DNA of 64,000 nt from Photorhabdus australis DSM 17609 (GCF_000711895.1 NZ_KL543985.1:26341-90340); one strand, 5' to 3'; counted from the first letter of the stretch, positions 1-11,021 are shown. Notes: generated by a model from the letters alone, not told the origin. Numbers and translations: made by a program.

Positions 1-782
1 TCTTGACGTCCTTCTTGACGTGCTTTATGTTCCAATCTTTGTGCTATTGTCATCAGTACCTCCTCATACCTCGGGGACTGTTCTGCCAGTCGCCGAATAA
101 AACCCTCTGGATCGGCGGTATCTCCCACCTGTAATAAGTAGTTTAGCACGCTTTTTAGCTGTTCATCCGTATAGTAATCATACGTCAGCAGTATAACCAA
201 CTCTTGCAGCAGCTCTGCCATATCTCGCTGCCGGATATGCTTTTGCACCATTTCCAGTAGCGCGACCCGTTTGTGCGTCAAGATTTCATCATCCGGGATT
301 ACCGTCACATCTACCAGCGGGAATTTATTGGAATAGATTTCCTCCGCCAGAGCCGGATCATCGAAACAGTCGAGCCAATTGGTACTCCAGGGATACGGCT
401 GTATTTTACCGTGATAGAACAACACCGGAATGACCAGCGGCAATTTTTCATGTCCCTGCTCTAGATGCCGTTGCATGGCTGAAATACCGTAGCGCATTAA
501 TCGAAATGCCATCATTTTGTCCGGGGAACTTTGGTGCTCGATCACACAATACACATAACCGTCACCCTGAGCCGTTTTCAATGAATACAAAATGTCGGAA
601 TAATGCGCCCGCAGATTGTCTTCAATAAACGACCCTGATTCCAACCGCAGTGTATCCAGATCACAAACTGCCCGTAATGTCGCAGGCAAATGTATCTCCA
701 AAAAGTCTCTGGCAGTATCAATATGACTTAAAAACTGTTTAAAAACAGCGTCATGTGGCGTTGGTGTATTTTTTCTCTTCAT
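1..782 (-). CDS. Rpn family recombination-promoting nuclease / PD-(D/E)XK transposase-like protein (partial, 3' end outside window)
   Basis: The reading frame starts at the ATG at 782 and is open for 260 codons to the left edge, so the C-terminus is missing. The N-terminal part has the marks of the YhgA-like/Rpn family (Transposase_31): a start of the type MKRKNTPTPHDAVFKQFL, then YSDILYS near residue 80 and CVIEHQSSPDKMMAFR near residue 95. The D and the E-x-Q in these motifs are expected parts of a PD-(D/E)XK nuclease site. Known members (RpnA-E of E. coli) are DNA endonucleases that raise RecA-independent recombination; several are proposed to act in phage defence. They are often multicopy and short-lived in genomes. 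It points away from mukB and lies just outside the conserved muk block. Family assignment is firm; the activity of this copy is inferred. Confidence 0.88.
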   Translation of the reverse strand, partial: MKRKNTPTPHDAVFKQFLSHIDTARDFLEIHLPATLRAVCDLDTLRLESGSFIEDNLRAHYSDILYSLKTAQGDGYVYCVIEHQSSPDKMMAFRLMRYGISAMQRHLEQGHEKLPLVIPVLFYHGKIQPYPWSTNWLDCFDDPALAEEIYSNKFPLVDVTVIPDDEILTHKRVALLEMVQKHIRQRDMAELLQELVILLTYDYYTDEQLKSVLNYLLQVGDTADPEGFIRRLAEQSPRYEEVLMTIAQRLEHKARQEGRQ

Positions 783-928
783 CGGTGAATGGTAGCATAC
801 TTTCTTTTATATTGAAGGAATATTAAGCAAGAAACCAAGCGGACTGAGATGTCTTGAATTTTCTTTGACAAAAACTTTGATCGTATCTCAGATACTTTAA
901 TTTCCTTCTTAAGCGAAGTTCAGGTTAG

Positions 929-1177
929 TTACCTTTCCTGCAAATTTCCGCTATTTACCTGCTCCAATGATTTAAGTAAATGTTTTGCATTAGCGGATGA
1001 ACGTAGTAAATAAGCAGTTTCTTCAAGGCTTGCATATTCTGCACTTGAAATAATAACGCAATCGCCACCGTTTTGTCTGGTGATCAATATTGGTGCACAA
1101 TCCTGAATATATTGCGCCCTCCGTGGCGCAATCTCTTTATTTTCCCTACTTACAATTACCGTAAACCATCCGTCTGA
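929..1177 (-). pseudogene. Remnant of a YefM/Phd-type antitoxin (5' end lost)
   Basis: Downstream of the mukB stop, the same strand encodes about 70 residues that match YefM: APILITRQNGGDC, then VIISSAEYASLEETAYLLRS and ANAKHLLKSLEQ, ending at TAA (931-929). The usual YefM start (MRTISYSEAR type, the DNA-binding N-terminus) is replaced by unrelated codons. No ATG, GTG or TTG precedes the conserved part. The frame runs straight into the mukB stop codon at 1178-1180. No YoeB/Txe toxin is seen in the 145 bases downstream. I read it as a decayed antitoxin left by a deletion or insertion next to mukB. Confidence 0.8.
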
Positions 1178-4100
1178 TTAAGCAGTAGCATCTGAAATCA
1201 ATTGAGTCGCCGGAGTATCCTGACCAAATCCTCGCAGTCCTACCACATGCACATGTTCGTGGTTTTTAAATACTTTACGAACCAGTTTATAAGTGGTCCC
1301 TTTTTCAGGGCTGATATTTTCCGGGGCGGCAATAATCAACTGCATTTGCAGGCGTTCACATAATTCAAACAAAGTAGCGATAGATTTAGCATCCAAACGC
1401 GCCGCTTCATCAAGGAATAGCAATCGGCAAGGGGAAATATCTTTACCACGCAAACGGCGGGATTCTTCTTCCCAACTCTGTACTACCATCACCAAAATCG
1501 ACATGCCGGTACCAATCGCTTCACCGGTAGACAACGCCCCACTCTCCGCTTTCAGCCAGCCATCAGACCCACGGTTAACCTCAACATCCAGCTCCAGATA
1601 ATTGCGATAATCCAGCAGCTCTTCACCCACGGTTTGCGGCAATCGTTGACCGATATCCACTTGAGGATTCAAACGCTGATAAAGTTTTGCCATTGCTTCC
1701 GAGAAGGTTAATCGCTGACTGTTAAATAGATCCTGATGCTGTTCTTGCTGTTCAGAAAGCACATCCAGCAATAGCGCATGGCTTTCACGCACGTTCACAT
1801 TCAACCGCACACCACGAACTTGTCCGAAGGAGACGGCTTGTAATCCTTGGTTCAGCATGCGGATTCGGTTCTGCTCACGCTGAATGGTTTTGCGAATAAT
1901 ATTTGCCACGCTCTTCGAACTAATAGCTAATTTTTGCTCTCTGGCTGTCAGCTCTTCCGTCAAACGAGCCAGCTCAATTTCCATCTGTTCAATGGCATCA
2001 ACTGGATCGTCCGTGCGGATAATATCCTGGCGAATACGTTCACGCAGATGCTGATAAACCGCAATGAAGAATTGAATCTTACGTTCAGGACGTTTTGGAT
2101 CTTCGGATAAACGCAGCGCATCACGTAGATGCTCGTTATCAGCCACCGCCAGACGCAATGCCCCCAACGCCTTATCCGACATGGAACGTAACGCCCCCCC
2201 CTCCATATACGCCAGTTCACGACGATGTAGGCGACGTTCAACGCCATTGTCTTTCACCATGCGCATCACTGCGCACCAACCCGCTTTAGCCGTAACCACA
2301 TGCTCGCGAATTTGATGGTAATCGCGTTCCAGTTTCCGCAGCTTTTTCTGCAAGCTTTCCATCTCTGCTTCACAAAAAGCAATCTGCTTCTCAAGCTGAT
2401 TGACTCTGGAACGGTTAGTGCTGAGCGCTTCATGAAGTCGATCACGGCGCTCACGGGCACGAATTTCAGCATTGGCATCCGCCTGAACACCAATATCTTT
2501 CATCTCCTGCTCCAGCTCTTTCAACATATCTTGTTTGGTTTCATAAGAGCTTTTCAGGGATGCCAGCACCTGGTTAAATTGGGAATACTGCGCTTGCTGT
2601 TGACGCAGTTGTTCGCGGGCGCGACTGCGATCCGATTCTGCATGTTCCAGACGCTGACGCAGTTTGTCATTCAGATCCGCATTTTCATTAAGCATACCGG
2701 CAGAATCACTGTAGCTAAAATGCGCACGACGCTGCACCACTTCCACCAGCAAAAATGCCTGTTGTTTAGCCTGATGCTGGCTCTGTTTGGCGGTTTCATA
2801 GTCCCGTTGCAATTGCTCATGCTGCTGTGGATCACTTTGCAAAACCGCAACCATCGGTTCCAGTTTTGCCAGCGCCGAACCATGTTGTTGCAGGAAACGA
2901 GCCGCTTCCTGCGCTTCGTCCAGCTCTTCGCGTATTTCTTCTACGCGATCGATCAAGGTTTCATCCAACAATAATGTGACTTGGGGGATCAGGCGATTTA
3001 ATGTCGTCAGGCTTTCTTTAGCCTGAGTATATTGCTGGCGCTGCTGTTGGGTCTGTTCTTCAAACCGGGAGAGTTCACGTTCCAGTTCCGTGTGACGCTG
3101 CCGCAATTCACGGATTTCGGCTTCCGGATCGATATCAAATGCCACAGACAGATGTTTGCCCACAAACTGGCTAAACGTCTGATGAGCACGCTGAATTTTC
3201 TGTACATCAAAAGAGAGCGTGGCATAACGCTCCGCCAAGGTATCGCGCTCCAGATTCAAAACTTCTAAACGATTTTCTCTGGCAGCACGGCCAAACAGCG
3301 GCAATTCAGGGTAACGAGAATAACGCCATTGGCGGTCAGAAGATTTAACCAATACCGCATTTGTCTGCTCTTCGGCATTAAATACACTGTCATCAAAGGA
3401 TTGTGGATCACCTTCAATGAGATAGAGATCTTCTGGGCAATCTTCCAGCGTTTCAAGCTGTGGGCGTACCAAAGAGAGATCGGGCACCACAATGCCGTGG
3501 CGCGCCGGCCCATACAGGGCCGAGAAATACGGCGCGTCATCAATGGTGATATCGTCATAAATTTCTGACAGCAAAACCCCGCCGAAACGTTCCGCTAAGG
3601 CAATCATCCGGCTGTCTTCTGCACCACTCGGCTGGCTGAGGCGCTCGATCTGCTTTTCCAATTCACGTTTCTGGGCAGCAATTTCATCACGCTCTACCGT
3701 TGCCTCACGTTCGCGTTCAAGCAATTGCTGCATGTATTCCGTCACGTCATTACTGCTCGCCAGCGTTTCACCACTCTGTTCACACAGTTGGTTCAGGGTA
3801 TCTTGCGCTGCCAGCCAGACCGGCGCACGAGCAGTCAGTGACTGAATTTTCTGTTTCAGTTGTTCAAGCGCCTGTCGCATCTCCATACGACGCTCACCGC
3901 TTTCATTAACGCTTAAACTTAATGCTTCCTGCCGGGCTTCAAGCTCATTTTGTAATCCTTCCAGATCTTCAGCCTGATATTGCTGTCCCTGACGTTTACA
4001 AAATTCGCTTAATAAACCTTCTGCATTTTGTTGGCTGTTCAGACGCTGCTCTAGTTCAGCCAACCGCATCCGCAATGGCTGAACGCGATCCGCCAAATGC

Positions 4101-5626
4101 TGCTGGGATGGCCAATCACGCAACAATTCACGAGCACTCTGCCAGGCTTCACTGCGACCGATTTCGCCAACCATACTTTTAACCAGTTGATATGCCTGTT
4201 CAAACCGGTTATGAGCCGCATCGGCAACACTTAATTTCTGTTCCAACATCAACAGAGCTTCTGTCGCCTGCTGCTCTTTAGCCTGAAAAGTTTCCAGCCA
4301 TGTTTCTGCATTATCGGCGACAAGATCCGGTAGCTGGCAAAGTTCACGGGCACGTTCCAGCGCTTGTAACGCCTGTTGATACTGAATGGAGCGAGTTTGC
4401 TGAACATCCAGTGCCTGCTGATAATCCGCCAACTGGCTTTTCAGCTCATCAACTTCCTGCTCTGCCGCTTCCGTTCTGGCTTCATATTCAGCCTGAAGCT
4501 CCCCGGCTTCTTCAACAACTTCTGTTTGTTCTTCCAAACGATAGGAAAGTTCTTCCAGATCCACCTGATAACGATCAATCTTTTCCTGTTGGCGCATGGC
4601 TGTCTGCACCAGATTCAGATGATCACTGGCAGCCTGATAATCCGTTTCTAAATCAGAGGAGGCACTATTTTGCTCAGCCAACTCCCGCGCCATTTCGACA
4701 TGACGATACCGCTCAGTTGCCAGTTGTCTGTGGCTGCCAAACAGTTCACCACGTAATGCCAGTGCTTGATCCAGATGAGTGCGGCGCTCATTAGCATGGC
4801 GCATATAGTCAGCTGACACGTAAGCAGTGGCTTCTGTGATCAAGTGCTTGAACAGATCGCGATCAGATTGCGTGACTCGAATAGCTTCCAGCGTTATACG
4901 GTTTTCACGTAATGCCGCTTCCATATCCTGAAATGCCTTCCGAACACCGCCGTTTTCCGGCAACAGGTAATCACGCAGTGAGCGGGTAATAGCACTGGAA
5001 ATCCCCCCGTACAGAGAAGCTTCGATCAGGCGATAAAACTTACTGCGATCACCCGCTGAACGCAGGCGTTTGGGGATTACGCCCAAATCAAACATCAATG
5101 CGTGATAATCGGTGATGGAGTTGAATTGCTTGAACTGCACGCCTTCCATCTCATCAAGGCGATCTTTTAGTTCGTTCAGTGGCAACACGCGCGCCTGTCT
5201 TTCACCCACATTTTCAGTCAGTAACTGCGTAGGTTGAATAGCGGTTGGCAATCCCTGGATCATAAAAGGTTTGATATCAACTTTACGGTCACGACCTGCA
5301 ACCTGTTGTAGTCTCACACCGACCACTACCCGCTGATGACGGGAGTTAATCACATCCAGCGTTGAATAACAGACCCCCGCGCGCAACTTGCCATGCAATC
5401 CCTTATCACGGGAACCAGAAGTCGCACCAGCTTCGGTCGTGTTACGGAAATGCAATAAGGTTAAATCAGGGATCAGAGCGGTGACAAAAGCCGCCATCGT
5501 GGTGGATTTACCCGCACCATTACCGCCTGATAAGGTTGTCACTAATTCATCAAGATCAAAAGTTCTGGCAAAAAAACCATTCCAGTTAACCAGCGTCAGT
5601 GAACGAAATTTACCGCGTTCAATCAT
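1178..5626 (-). CDS. mukB: Chromosome partition protein MukB
   Basis: SMC-like ATPase of the MukBEF condensin, which folds and helps segregate the chromosome and works with topoisomerase IV. The protein has 1482 residues, close to the E. coli size of 1486. The N-terminal head carries the Walker A motif GGNGAGKST at residues 34-42. Two long glutamine- and glutamate-rich coiled coils flank a central hinge. The C-terminal head carries the signature region [13 protein letters not shown] and the Walker B stretch [11 protein letters not shown] near residue 1400. Its ATG overlaps the mukE stop (ATGA), so it is the last gene of the cmoM-mukF-mukE-mukB operon. The coding strand includes a run of eight G (plus-strand C at about 2194-2201) in a conserved GGA segment. 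Downstream is an antitoxin remnant, with no obvious terminator. Confidence 0.99.
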   Translation of the reverse strand: MIERGKFRSLTLVNWNGFFARTFDLDELVTTLSGGNGAGKSTTMAAFVTALIPDLTLLHFRNTTEAGATSGSRDKGLHGKLRAGVCYSTLDVINSRHQRVVVGVRLQQVAGRDRKVDIKPFMIQGLPTAIQPTQLLTENVGERQARVLPLNELKDRLDEMEGVQFKQFNSITDYHALMFDLGVIPKRLRSAGDRSKFYRLIEASLYGGISSAITRSLRDYLLPENGGVRKAFQDMEAALRENRITLEAIRVTQSDRDLFKHLITEATAYVSADYMRHANERRTHLDQALALRGELFGSHRQLATERYRHVEMARELAEQNSASSDLETDYQAASDHLNLVQTAMRQQEKIDRYQVDLEELSYRLEEQTEVVEEAGELQAEYEARTEAAEQEVDELKSQLADYQQALDVQQTRSIQYQQALQALERARELCQLPDLVADNAETWLETFQAKEQQATEALLMLEQKLSVADAAHNRFEQAYQLVKSMVGEIGRSEAWQSARELLRDWPSQQHLADRVQPLRMRLAELEQRLNSQQNAEGLLSEFCKRQGQQYQAEDLEGLQNELEARQEALSLSVNESGERRMEMRQALEQLKQKIQSLTARAPVWLAAQDTLNQLCEQSGETLASSNDVTEYMQQLLEREREATVERDEIAAQKRELEKQIERLSQPSGAEDSRMIALAERFGGVLLSEIYDDITIDDAPYFSALYGPARHGIVVPDLSLVRPQLETLEDCPEDLYLIEGDPQSFDDSVFNAEEQTNAVLVKSSDRQWRYSRYPELPLFGRAARENRLEVLNLERDTLAERYATLSFDVQKIQRAHQTFSQFVGKHLSVAFDIDPEAEIRELRQRHTELERELSRFEEQTQQQRQQYTQAKESLTTLNRLIPQVTLLLDETLIDRVEEIREELDEAQEAARFLQQHGSALAKLEPMVAVLQSDPQQHEQLQRDYETAKQSQHQAKQQAFLLVEVVQRRAHFSYSDSAGMLNENADLNDKLRQRLEHAESDRSRAREQLRQQQAQYSQFNQVLASLKSSYETKQDMLKELEQEMKDIGVQADANAEIRARERRDRLHEALSTNRSRVNQLEKQIAFCEAEMESLQKKLRKLERDYHQIREHVVTAKAGWCAVMRMVKDNGVERRLHRRELAYMEGGALRSMSDKALGALRLAVADNEHLRDALRLSEDPKRPERKIQFFIAVYQHLRERIRQDIIRTDDPVDAIEQMEIELARLTEELTAREQKLAISSKSVANIIRKTIQREQNRIRMLNQGLQAVSFGQVRGVRLNVNVRESHALLLDVLSEQQEQHQDLFNSQRLTFSEAMAKLYQRLNPQVDIGQRLPQTVGEELLDYRNYLELDVEVNRGSDGWLKAESGALSTGEAIGTGMSILVMVVQSWEEESRRLRGKDISPCRLLFLDEAARLDAKSIATLFELCERLQMQLIIAAPENISPEKGTTYKLVRKVFKNHEHVHVVGLRGFGQDTPATQLISDATA

Positions 5627-6345
5627 GGTTGTTCATCTCCCGCGCCCTCTGCTGAGCTATCCGGTGTTTCATCATTTTCACTGTCATCAAGCGATAAGCT
5701 GCCTTCAACCGGCATTGCCTCACCATCACGAATCATCCTCAGTTGTACTTCACGAGGATCGTCGCCACTGCGTACATCTGCACCAAAACGGAATACCGCC
5801 TCAGTGATGGTAAATTTGCTATTGTCATTTGGCAGGAAATAGACCATTCCCAAACGACGCAGGCGATTAAGCGCAGTACGCACTTTTTCCTGTAATTTCT
5901 GTTTATCCAGGTCGGAACCAGAGGATCGCTGGTTGACAAACTTCATCAGTTTGCCTTCATCCGCCAGCGAGATCAGCTCTTCATACAGCTCCTGAGAAGT
6001 AAAAATCCCCTGATTAGCCAGACGTTCCGGGCTGAGGTAGAGATAACAGAGGATTTTTCCCACCATCATATCTAGCTCTGATAATACCGAGCGGGGGATC
6101 AGTGTCGTCGAACGAGGCCGCAGATAGAAGAAACCTTCTGGTGCACGTATCAACTCCACATTATAGCGGGCGTAAAACTCTTCCAATTGCTCCTGAAAAT
6201 CCATCAGAAAAGCATGATTATCAAGATCATCCAGCCCAATATGACGACCCGCGCGAAGCTGGCTGTCTAATTCGGGGAAAAGTGAATTGGCTAACGCCTG
6301 TGCCAGTTTAACTGGCATAAATTGTTCAATATGTGTCGATGACAT
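5623..6345 (-). CDS. mukE: Chromosome partition protein MukE
   Basis: MukE is the kite-type subunit that binds MukF as a dimer and contacts DNA and the MukB heads. The 240-residue protein starts [18 protein letters not shown], the conserved start of the family. A longer in-frame start at 6372 would add nine unconserved residues, so I chose 6345. Winged-helix segments such as [17 protein letters not shown] and [15 protein letters not shown] are clear, and the tail is acidic as usual. The start lies about 20 bases inside the end of mukF, and the stop overlaps the mukB start. These overlaps point to translational coupling and fixed stoichiometry. Confidence 0.98.
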   Translation of the reverse strand: MSSTHIEQFMPVKLAQALANSLFPELDSQLRAGRHIGLDDLDNHAFLMDFQEQLEEFYARYNVELIRAPEGFFYLRPRSTTLIPRSVLSELDMMVGKILCYLYLSPERLANQGIFTSQELYEELISLADEGKLMKFVNQRSSGSDLDKQKLQEKVRTALNRLRRLGMVYFLPNDNSKFTITEAVFRFGADVRSGDDPREVQLRMIRDGEAMPVEGSLSLDDSENDETPDSSAEGAGDEQP

Positions 6346-7648
6346 GTGCCTGTACCTTGGCTCCGTAATCATTAATCGCTAACCATTCCGCTGGCAACCC
6401 AGAGAAATCCGCCTCTGCCACACCCAACCGTACAGCCTGATCCACCAGAATACGTGCCACATCAAAGTGACGAGGAAGCGGATGCTGAGCAAGGTAATCC
6501 CTTAACACCGCACCTAAATCCAGTGGACGTTGCTCCTGCTGATATACCAACAGGACTTTTTCAATCATTTCTGCCAGTTGTTCGTTTATTTCACTGAATT
6601 CTTCATATTCCAGTTCTAACGGCAATTCGCCCGTCACTTCTTCATTACGTAACGTCAACTCTTCGTCCCGCATATCCAACAAACGCTCTGCATTAGCAAC
6701 AGTGAGGGTCCATGGGTTATCAAAATAGTGCTGGACGGATTGACGTAAGCGCTGAGAGAAAATACGGTTTTTATCCATATCAATCGCAGTACGGATAAAT
6801 TTATGTACGTGGCGATCATAGCCGATCCATAAATCAATCGCCTGCTGACCCCAATTGATAATACGATCCAGTTTACTTTGCAGATCAAATACCAGTTTAT
6901 CAACCAGTTCTGATCCACCACTGCCCATATTCGCATCCTGAACACGCAACAAATTGGCCTGAAGTTTATCTCCAGCTGCTTCTAATGTGTCCTGAAGCTC
7001 TCGCAACGTACCTGATGTTTCCGAGAGCAGTTGTTCACAATTGGCAATCGCCGCTTGCCAATCTTGATTCAATAACGCCGCGATATCTTCTTTAACCGAG
7101 TTTTGCTGTTCGTCCATCACGCGCTGCGACATATCGATGCTATCGAAGATTTCTGCAACAGAATATTTCAGCGGTGCAAAAACATTCCGGTGCCAGTGGA
7201 ATTCATCTCCCCCTTCCTCTGCCGCCTCTGCTGCCCGATGCAACTCACTTGCCACTACCGAAAGTTGCATCGAAAGACGTAAGGTGGAAAATTCCCGCTG
7301 ACGGATGTAGTAGTCACTGATACCGATACCAAGCGGCGTTAAGCGATAGATTGCATTGCCATCGGCCAATTCACTGGTAAAACGATTGAGAAGTTTTTGG
7401 CGTACCATATCATTGATGGCATTGTTAGCCCGTACCGTAACCGATTCGGTGGTCTGTTCAAATCCTTTACAAACTTCACGAAAGGCATCAACCAATTCCC
7501 CTTCGCTCATCTCTCCGTCAAGGCGTTCGCTGTTTAGCACCGCAATTGCCATCAGAAAAGCTAATCTTTCCGCCGGCAATGAAATGGAAAAATCATTTTT
7601 TCTGGCCCAGGACACCAATTCCGGGACAGTCTGGGAATATTCACTCAT
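6326..7648 (-). CDS. mukF: Chromosome partition protein MukF (kleisin)
   Basis: MukF is the kleisin that bridges the two MukB heads and recruits MukE. I chose the ATG at 7648, giving 440 residues starting [19 protein letters not shown], which matches E. coli in length and start. An upstream frame extension of 26 residues has no similarity to the family. The N-terminal winged-helix dimerisation region contains [19 protein letters not shown] leucine-rich helical middle follows, and the C-terminal winged-helix ends with [13 protein letters not shown]. The start overlaps the cmoM stop by four bases (ATGA), and the end overlaps mukE. Confidence 0.98.
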   Translation of the reverse strand: MSEYSQTVPELVSWARKNDFSISLPAERLAFLMAIAVLNSERLDGEMSEGELVDAFREVCKGFEQTTESVTVRANNAINDMVRQKLLNRFTSELADGNAIYRLTPLGIGISDYYIRQREFSTLRLSMQLSVVASELHRAAEAAEEGGDEFHWHRNVFAPLKYSVAEIFDSIDMSQRVMDEQQNSVKEDIAALLNQDWQAAIANCEQLLSETSGTLRELQDTLEAAGDKLQANLLRVQDANMGSGGSELVDKLVFDLQSKLDRIINWGQQAIDLWIGYDRHVHKFIRTAIDMDKNRIFSQRLRQSVQHYFDNPWTLTVANAERLLDMRDEELTLRNEEVTGELPLELEYEEFSEINEQLAEMIEKVLLVYQQEQRPLDLGAVLRDYLAQHPLPRHFDVARILVDQAVRLGVAEADFSGLPAEWLAINDYGAKVQAHVIDTY

Positions 7649-8430
7649 AATTCTTCCTTTAAAGCTGGCTTGCATGCCATAACATGAATGTAGCGCCCCA
7701 AACTGATATAAGGTTCCTGTCGGCAATAACGTTGTTCTAATTCCAACAATGCCGGAAAATTCTCATTCTGTAATTGGCGACTTTGCAAATAATCGTGAAA
7801 AACCCGTACACCCGTTTTACCGATAATTGCCAAATTTAATTCAGCAAGCCATTGATATACCTGTTCAGGTGCTAATGGATTTTGCGGAGACAGTGAACGT
7901 TTTCTGCGACGTTGCATATTGGGTGTCGCCAAATGAAAATTACCTAAAATAGCATTTCGCATTACCAGACCATTAGCATTGTAAAACATTAAAGACAAAG
8001 CACCGCCAGGATTAATGATATTCGTTAACACTTCTATTACATATTTCTGTTCAGTAATCCATTCCAACACCGCATGAAATAATACCAAATCTACTGGCTG
8101 TTCTATATATTGGCTAATTTCCTGTACCGGGCTTTGTATAAATCGCATATTTTGGCTGACCCCTTTTTCTTCCGCGGCCAACCTTGCGCGCTGGATCATC
8201 TCTTCTGATAAATCACACAGTATCACTTGATGACCTAATTCAGCTAATTGGCATGCCATATTACCCTCGCCGCCACCCGCATCTAAAATACGCAGTGGAC
8301 GTTGAGGTAATTGAACCAGTAATTCGCTGATATCCTGCCAGACAACGGCTTGCCTGATTTTACCTTTGGTTGTGCCGTAAATATTACGAGAGAATTTGTC
8401 TGCAATATCATCGAAATTGCGATCCCGCAT
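7645..8430 (-). CDS. cmoM: tRNA carboxymethyluridine-34 5-O-methyltransferase CmoM (SmtA)
   Basis: SAM-dependent methyltransferase that methylates 5-carboxymethoxyuridine at the wobble position of some tRNAs to the methyl ester. The 261-residue protein, [20 protein letters not shown], fits E. coli CmoM in length and start. A GTG at 8445 would add five residues, but GTGAGG there looks like the ribosome binding site for the ATG at 8430. The SAM-binding motif I is [11 protein letters not shown] near residue 53, followed by [10 protein letters not shown] and the LFHAVLEW motif. It is the first gene of the muk operon, as in E. coli, and is divergent from elyC across about 150 bases that should hold both promoters. 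Confidence 0.95.
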   Translation of the reverse strand: MRDRNFDDIADKFSRNIYGTTKGKIRQAVVWQDISELLVQLPQRPLRILDAGGGEGNMACQLAELGHQVILCDLSEEMIQRARLAAEEKGVSQNMRFIQSPVQEISQYIEQPVDLVLFHAVLEWITEQKYVIEVLTNIINPGGALSLMFYNANGLVMRNAILGNFHLATPNMQRRRKRSLSPQNPLAPEQVYQWLAELNLAIIGKTGVRVFHDYLQSRQLQNENFPALLELEQRYCRQEPYISLGRYIHVMACKPALKEEL

Positions 8431-8583
8431 GAAAAACTGCCTCACTAATAGAATAAATCTGATTTATCTGTTGAGATTTCATTATGCTAGCTGCTATTTT
8501 GGCACAGCATTCATTGACATAACCACTTTTGACTACAAACCGTGGGCCACATGGTTATAATTCAACCAAATTAAGGCAAATAA

Positions 8584-9420
8584 ATGCTATTTTTATTCAA
8601 AAAGTACTTGGGGGCAATGTTGATGCCTCTGCCGTTAATATTACTGATTTCACTTGTTGCCTTATTACTATTGTGGTTTACCCGTTGGCAAAAAACAGGA
8701 AAAACAGTTCTCACATTTAGTTGGCTTGCGCTGTTTCTGCTAAGCCTACAACCCATTGCCGATAAGCTGCTGTTACCACTAGAATCAATTTATGCTAAAG
8801 GTTATCAATCTGATCCCAGTGACATCAATCCACCGGTTGATTATATCGTGGTTCTTGGTGGTGGCTTCACTTATAACCCAAATTGGGCACCCAGTTCAAA
8901 CTTACTCAACAACAGTTTGCCTCGGGTAACAGAAGGTATCCGTTTATATCACCTCAATCCCGGTTCTAAAATGGTTTTTACCGGAGGTAAAGGAACGAAT
9001 TCTAAAAGCAGCGCTGAAATCGCCACTATGGTAGCACAATCACTCGGCGTCCCCGCAGAGGATACTATCGCACTAACAGAACCCATGGATACTGAACAGG
9101 AAGCTAATGAAGTTGAAAAATTAATTGGTAAGCACTCTTTTATTCTAGTTACCTCCGCCAATCATATGAAGCGGGCAATAACATTCTTTCAACAACGAGG
9201 GCTGAATCCCATTCCTGGCCCAGCAAATCAGTTGGCGATCACTTCACCGTTACATTCCTGGGAGAAATACTTACCCTCTTCTTATTATCTGTCTCATTCA
9301 GAGCGGGCATGGTACGAAATTTTAGGCACCATTTGGCAACGTATTAAACCATCGAAAGATTTAGAATCCGTAAAAAAATCAGATAATTCTCAGCCGGTAA
9401 ACCCACAGCCTGAACCGTAA
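8584..9420 (+). CDS. elyC: Envelope biogenesis factor ElyC (YcbC), DUF218 family
   Basis: Inner-membrane protein with a periplasmic DUF218 domain. In E. coli, ElyC is needed for peptidoglycan assembly at low temperature and is tied to the lipid carrier used for cell envelope precursors. This 278-residue copy has two N-terminal membrane segments (about residues 14-34 and 40-58). The DUF218 core includes VDYIVVLGGGFTYNP, MVFTGGKG and LVTSANHMKRA. The C-terminus is about 19 residues longer than E. coli and rich in S, N and P. The gene is alone on the plus strand between cmoM and kdsB, and ends before a strong shared hairpin terminator. Confidence 0.95.
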   Translation: MLFLFKKYLGAMLMPLPLILLISLVALLLLWFTRWQKTGKTVLTFSWLALFLLSLQPIADKLLLPLESIYAKGYQSDPSDINPPVDYIVVLGGGFTYNPNWAPSSNLLNNSLPRVTEGIRLYHLNPGSKMVFTGGKGTNSKSSAEIATMVAQSLGVPAEDTIALTEPMDTEQEANEVEKLIGKHSFILVTSANHMKRAITFFQQRGLNPIPGPANQLAITSPLHSWEKYLPSSYYLSHSERAWYEILGTIWQRIKPSKDLESVKKSDNSQPVNPQPEP

Positions 9421-9444
9421 ATCACTTGCTGAAAAACCAAGAGA

Positions 9445-9476
9445 AACGAAAGCGCAATTCATGCTGCGCTTTCGTT
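9445..9476. terminator. Bidirectional hairpin terminator between elyC and kdsB
   Basis: AACGAAAGCGCA and TGCGCTTTCGTT form a perfect 12-base-pair stem with an eight-base loop, between the converging elyC and kdsB ends. The A-rich left and T-rich right arms make it usable in both directions. Confidence 0.85.
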
Positions 9477-9503
9477 AATCAAAGAATAAGTTCAGACAAG
9501 TAA

Positions 9504-10253
9504 TTAAATTTCAGTAAATACCTTTCTAACTGCGGCTAAATCTTCTGGAGTATCAACCCCCGCTCCCGGCGCTTTCAGTGCAATTCCCACATGAATTTTT
9601 TCGCCGTACCAAAGCACTCGTAATTGCTCCAGCATTTCAATCTGCTCTAATGGACTCGGCTCCCATTGTACATAACGACGAATAAAACCTGCACGATAGG
9701 CATAAATACCAATATGACGCAGGAAATTATCACCAATCGTTTCCCGCGATTGAATAAAACCATCACGTTCCCAGGGGATCGTCGCCCTGGAGAAATAGAG
9801 TGCATAACCCTGTTTATCCATAACAACTTTTACAGCATTAGGATTAAAAGCTTCTTCTGCATGATGAATCTGGACGGCCAAAGTTGCCATTCCTGCTTTG
9901 CAGCCTGCTAAATTCTCTGCAACCTGTTTAATAATCTCTTCTGGAATTAATGGTTCATCCCCCTGAACGTTAACGATAATCTCATCATCGGCAAATTGAT
10001 ATTTGTCGATAACCTCAGCTAACCGTTCAGTACCAGAATGGTGATTTTCATTGGTCAGACAAGCCTCTCCCCCCGCAGCAACAACTGCAGCAACAACGTC
10101 GTGATTATCCGTTGCCACAATAACGCGTTTAGCCCCGGAGCGCATAGCTCGCTCCATCACACGAACAATCATTGGCTTACCGTGAATATCAGCTAATGGT
10201 TTACCGGGTAAACGGGTAGAAGCAAAGCGGGCAGGAATAATAACTGTGAACAT
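9504..10253 (-). CDS. kdsB: 3-deoxy-manno-octulosonate cytidylyltransferase (CMP-Kdo synthetase)
   Basis: Activates Kdo with CTP to CMP-Kdo for transfer to lipid A in the inner core of LPS; cytoplasmic. The 249-residue protein begins with the nucleotide-binding motif [19 protein letters not shown]. It carries IVATDNHDV, the [10 protein letters not shown] metal and substrate motif near residue 95, and the [10 protein letters not shown] end typical of the family. It lies three bases after ycaR, whose stop region contains its ribosome binding site, so the two are co-transcribed as in E. coli. Confidence 0.98.
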   Translation of the reverse strand: MFTVIIPARFASTRLPGKPLADIHGKPMIVRVMERAMRSGAKRVIVATDNHDVVAAVVAAGGEACLTNENHHSGTERLAEVIDKYQFADDEIIVNVQGDEPLIPEEIIKQVAENLAGCKAGMATLAVQIHHAEEAFNPNAVKVVMDKQGYALYFSRATIPWERDGFIQSRETIGDNFLRHIGIYAYRAGFIRRYVQWEPSPLEQIEMLEQLRVLWYGEKIHVGIALKAPGAGVDTPEDLAAVRKVFTEI

Positions 10254-10256
10254 TCC

Positions 10257-10436
10257 TTATTTTCCCTTATCCAATGGTAATTCGCGAGCTTCGTGATCTA
10301 ACAAGACAGGAATGCCATCACGCACAGGAAATGCGAGTCGATCTAACTTACAGATAAGTTCGAAATTCTCTTTATCGTAGCTGAGCTTCCCATTACACAC
10401 AGGACAAGCAATAATTTCGAGTAAACGGTGATCCAT
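10257..10436 (-). CDS. ycaR: YcaR, Trm112-like small zinc-ribbon-type protein
   Basis: A 59-residue protein starting [20 protein letters not shown], nearly the same as E. coli YcaR (60 residues). The CPVC pair and the later C in FELICKLD are the remains of the Trm112/UPF0434 zinc-binding fold. The function in enterics is not established; the gene sits directly before kdsB. E. coli has ycaQ between lpxK and ycaR. That gene is not seen here. Confidence 0.93.
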   Translation of the reverse strand: MDHRLLEIIACPVCNGKLSYDKENFELICKLDRLAFPVRDGIPVLLDHEARELPLDKGK

Positions 10437-10805
10437 ATATCCTCCAATTACGGAGCCTCAATTTGATACGGCTCAGAATAACATAAGCCCGGTATCACCG
10501 TTAACTCTTGTTATTTGATCTTTCGATCCTTTTCCCAATATCATCCACAGGAATTCAAATAAGGTAAGTTGCGGAAGGTTTGAAACTATCTTCAATAGAT
10601 GCAAAGCATTGCGAGTTAATAAATCGTGAACACAGACAGCGAGAAACCGGAGAGTAAACGTAATACGTGAATAGGAATCTACTTCGCTCTCCCTCCGGAT
10701 TCACCGAAAGTACCTTCAAAAAGAGCTATTGCCTTTGCCCGCAACATGGCTCAAGCTCCCTCTTTATTAACGAATAACAATAAAATAACTCCATAGGATA
10801 GAGAA
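10437..10805. other. Gene-poor stretch between ycaR and the cold-shock gene
   Basis: The ycaR-kdsB promoter should lie at the left end. The rest codes for no recognisable protein. It contains an imperfect inverted repeat, CCGGAGAG (about 10649-10656) against CTCTCCCTCCGG (about 10688-10699). Inside it is a smaller palindrome around ACGTAATACGT (about 10659-10669). E. coli carries ycaQ at about this position. I see no remnant of ycaQ. Confidence 0.4.
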
Positions 10806-11021
10806 CTAAAATGCAATTACATCTGCTGCGGCTAAACTATAACCGTTGCGAATAATTGAAAACTCTACATTCTGTCCTTCTGTGAGTGACTTATTTTTTG
10901 TATTAGCAATCGCTTTTCTACTGACAAATATGTCTTGTCCCCCATCCTGTGGAGAAATAAAGCCATACCCTTTATTTTCATCAAACCATTTTACTTTACC
11001 CATTTGTAATTGTAATGTCAT
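10806..11021 (-). CDS. Cold-shock domain protein (CspA family, divergent RNP2)
   Basis: A 71-residue single-domain protein, MTLQLQMGKVKWFDENKGYGF, of CspA family length. RNP1 is KGYGFISP (about residues 17-24). RNP2 is reduced to DIFVSRKAI where canonical Csps have VFVHFSAI, so two aromatic or nucleic-acid-contacting positions differ. Csps bind single-stranded RNA/DNA and act as RNA chaperones; binding here may be weaker or of different specificity. The leader of about 60 bases is AT-rich. Not part of the E. coli gene order here, so it is a lineage-specific insertion next to an ERIC nest. Confidence 0.9.
   Translation of the reverse strand: MTLQLQMGKVKWFDENKGYGFISPQDGGQDIFVSRKAIANTKNKSLTEGQNVEFSIIRNGYSLAAADVIAF

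Noticed and set aside
2300-2974. 224-codon plus-strand frame inside mukB, and other long antisense frames in mukB, ftsK and rpsA
   Set aside because: Antisense shadows caused by the biased codon use of the real genes; no homology marks.
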